A DNA stretch of 64,000 nt from the NCBI RefSeq assembly GCF_000024505.1, contig NC_013532.1:62001-126000 (forward strand), in the 5' to 3' direction. Both the position numbers and the translations under genes were made by a program. Of the stretch, positions 63,882 through 64,000 are shown in pieces. How positions within the stretch are numbered: the first letter of the stretch is position 1; each line of letters begins with the position of its first letter. Source of the DNA: Anaplasma centrale str. Israel (GTDB lineage: Bacteria; Pseudomonadota; Alphaproteobacteria; Rickettsiales; Anaplasmataceae). The notes under the pieces were generated by a model. The model did not search any database, was not told the origin of the DNA, and was given only the letters and a program-made list of their open reading frames with translations.

Positions 63882-64000
63882 GTTTTATAGCCGGCTCGCC
63901 TTCTGTCATAGTTTGTGGTGTGCTAAGTTGCTGAGGTTGTTCACGTACTTCTTCCCCAGCGTTAGCTCTTGGTTAATGTTTTTGCTCTAGAAAGGCGCGC

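Noticed and set aside
1-64000. CRISPR arrays, insertion sequences, rRNA genes, SRP RNA, RNase P RNA, tmRNA
   Set aside because: I looked for regularly spaced repeats, transposase motifs and conserved RNA cores and saw none; a covariance-model search would be decisive for the small RNAs.

Overview
The window is a stretch of an Anaplasma chromosome, most likely from the A. marginale / A. centrale / A. ovis group. Several features support this. Most genes have roughly 50 % GC, far above Ehrlichia or A. phagocytophilum. The virB8-virB9-virB10-virB11-virD4 secretion operon is present. hemE and a CBS-domain gene flank the replication origin, as described for Wolbachia, Anaplasma and Ehrlichia. There is an Msp2/P44-type surface antigen gene, and many intergenic gaps are 150-650 bp long. 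The species cannot be fixed from the sequence alone. No rRNA, insertion sequence, CRISPR array or complete prophage is visible.

Layout. 0-2 kb: N-terminal part of a very large Lys/Glu-rich coiled-coil protein (minus strand) with a short repeat patch upstream. 2-13.3 kb: housekeeping genes (rplY, pth, purF, a complex-I-type epimerase, recG, coaC, mnmE, dapD, a zinc-ribbon membrane protein, xseA). 13.5-19 kb: pgk, dapF, several Anaplasma-specific unknowns and a TPR-methyltransferase. 19-27.2 kb: tRNA-Leu, ribA and the virB8-virD4 operon, which ends in a translationally coupled stand-alone copy of the C-terminal domain of translation initiation factor IF-3. 27.2-33.1 kb: ilvC, ferredoxin, nadA, bioC, two genes of gene-transfer-agent/HK97 type (portal and prohead protease) and a CorC-type CBS protein. 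33.1-33.5 kb: oriC with four co-oriented DnaA boxes. 33.5-41.6 kb: a distinctly AT-rich block (hemE, coxC, ruvC, plsY, nadC, dnaJ, glyS, glyQ). 41.7-53.5 kb: tRNA-Gln, tRNA-Arg, ubiH-like, metK, ftsW, elbB, gap, dnaX-ybaB, asd, a Bax-inhibitor-1 family protein and tsaE. 53.9-64 kb: infC-thrS, pncC, the rimM-trmD-rplS cluster, parA-parB with a consensus parS, ybeY, ftsZ and an outer-membrane surface antigen.

How the genes fit together. The region from 33 to 60 kb carries much of the replication, segregation and division machinery (oriC, parS-parA-parB, ftsW, ftsZ, dnaX). asd, dapD and dapF supply meso-diaminopimelate for cell-wall chemistry. pgk and a GAPDH with an NADP-type signature suggest lower glycolysis run in the gluconeogenic direction. 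purF, ribA, nadA, nadC, bioC and coaC show self-sufficiency in purines and several cofactors. The virB8-D4 operon is the core of the type IV secretion apparatus.

The most unusual signals are these: the free IF-3 C-terminal domain coupled to virD4; the perfect 294-bp inverted repeat it forms with infC, which brackets the origin; the long acidic repeat tail of VirD4; the GTA gene pair beside the origin; the parS site embedded in the 3' end of ybeY; and tRNA genes that serve as the leaders of protein-coding transcripts.
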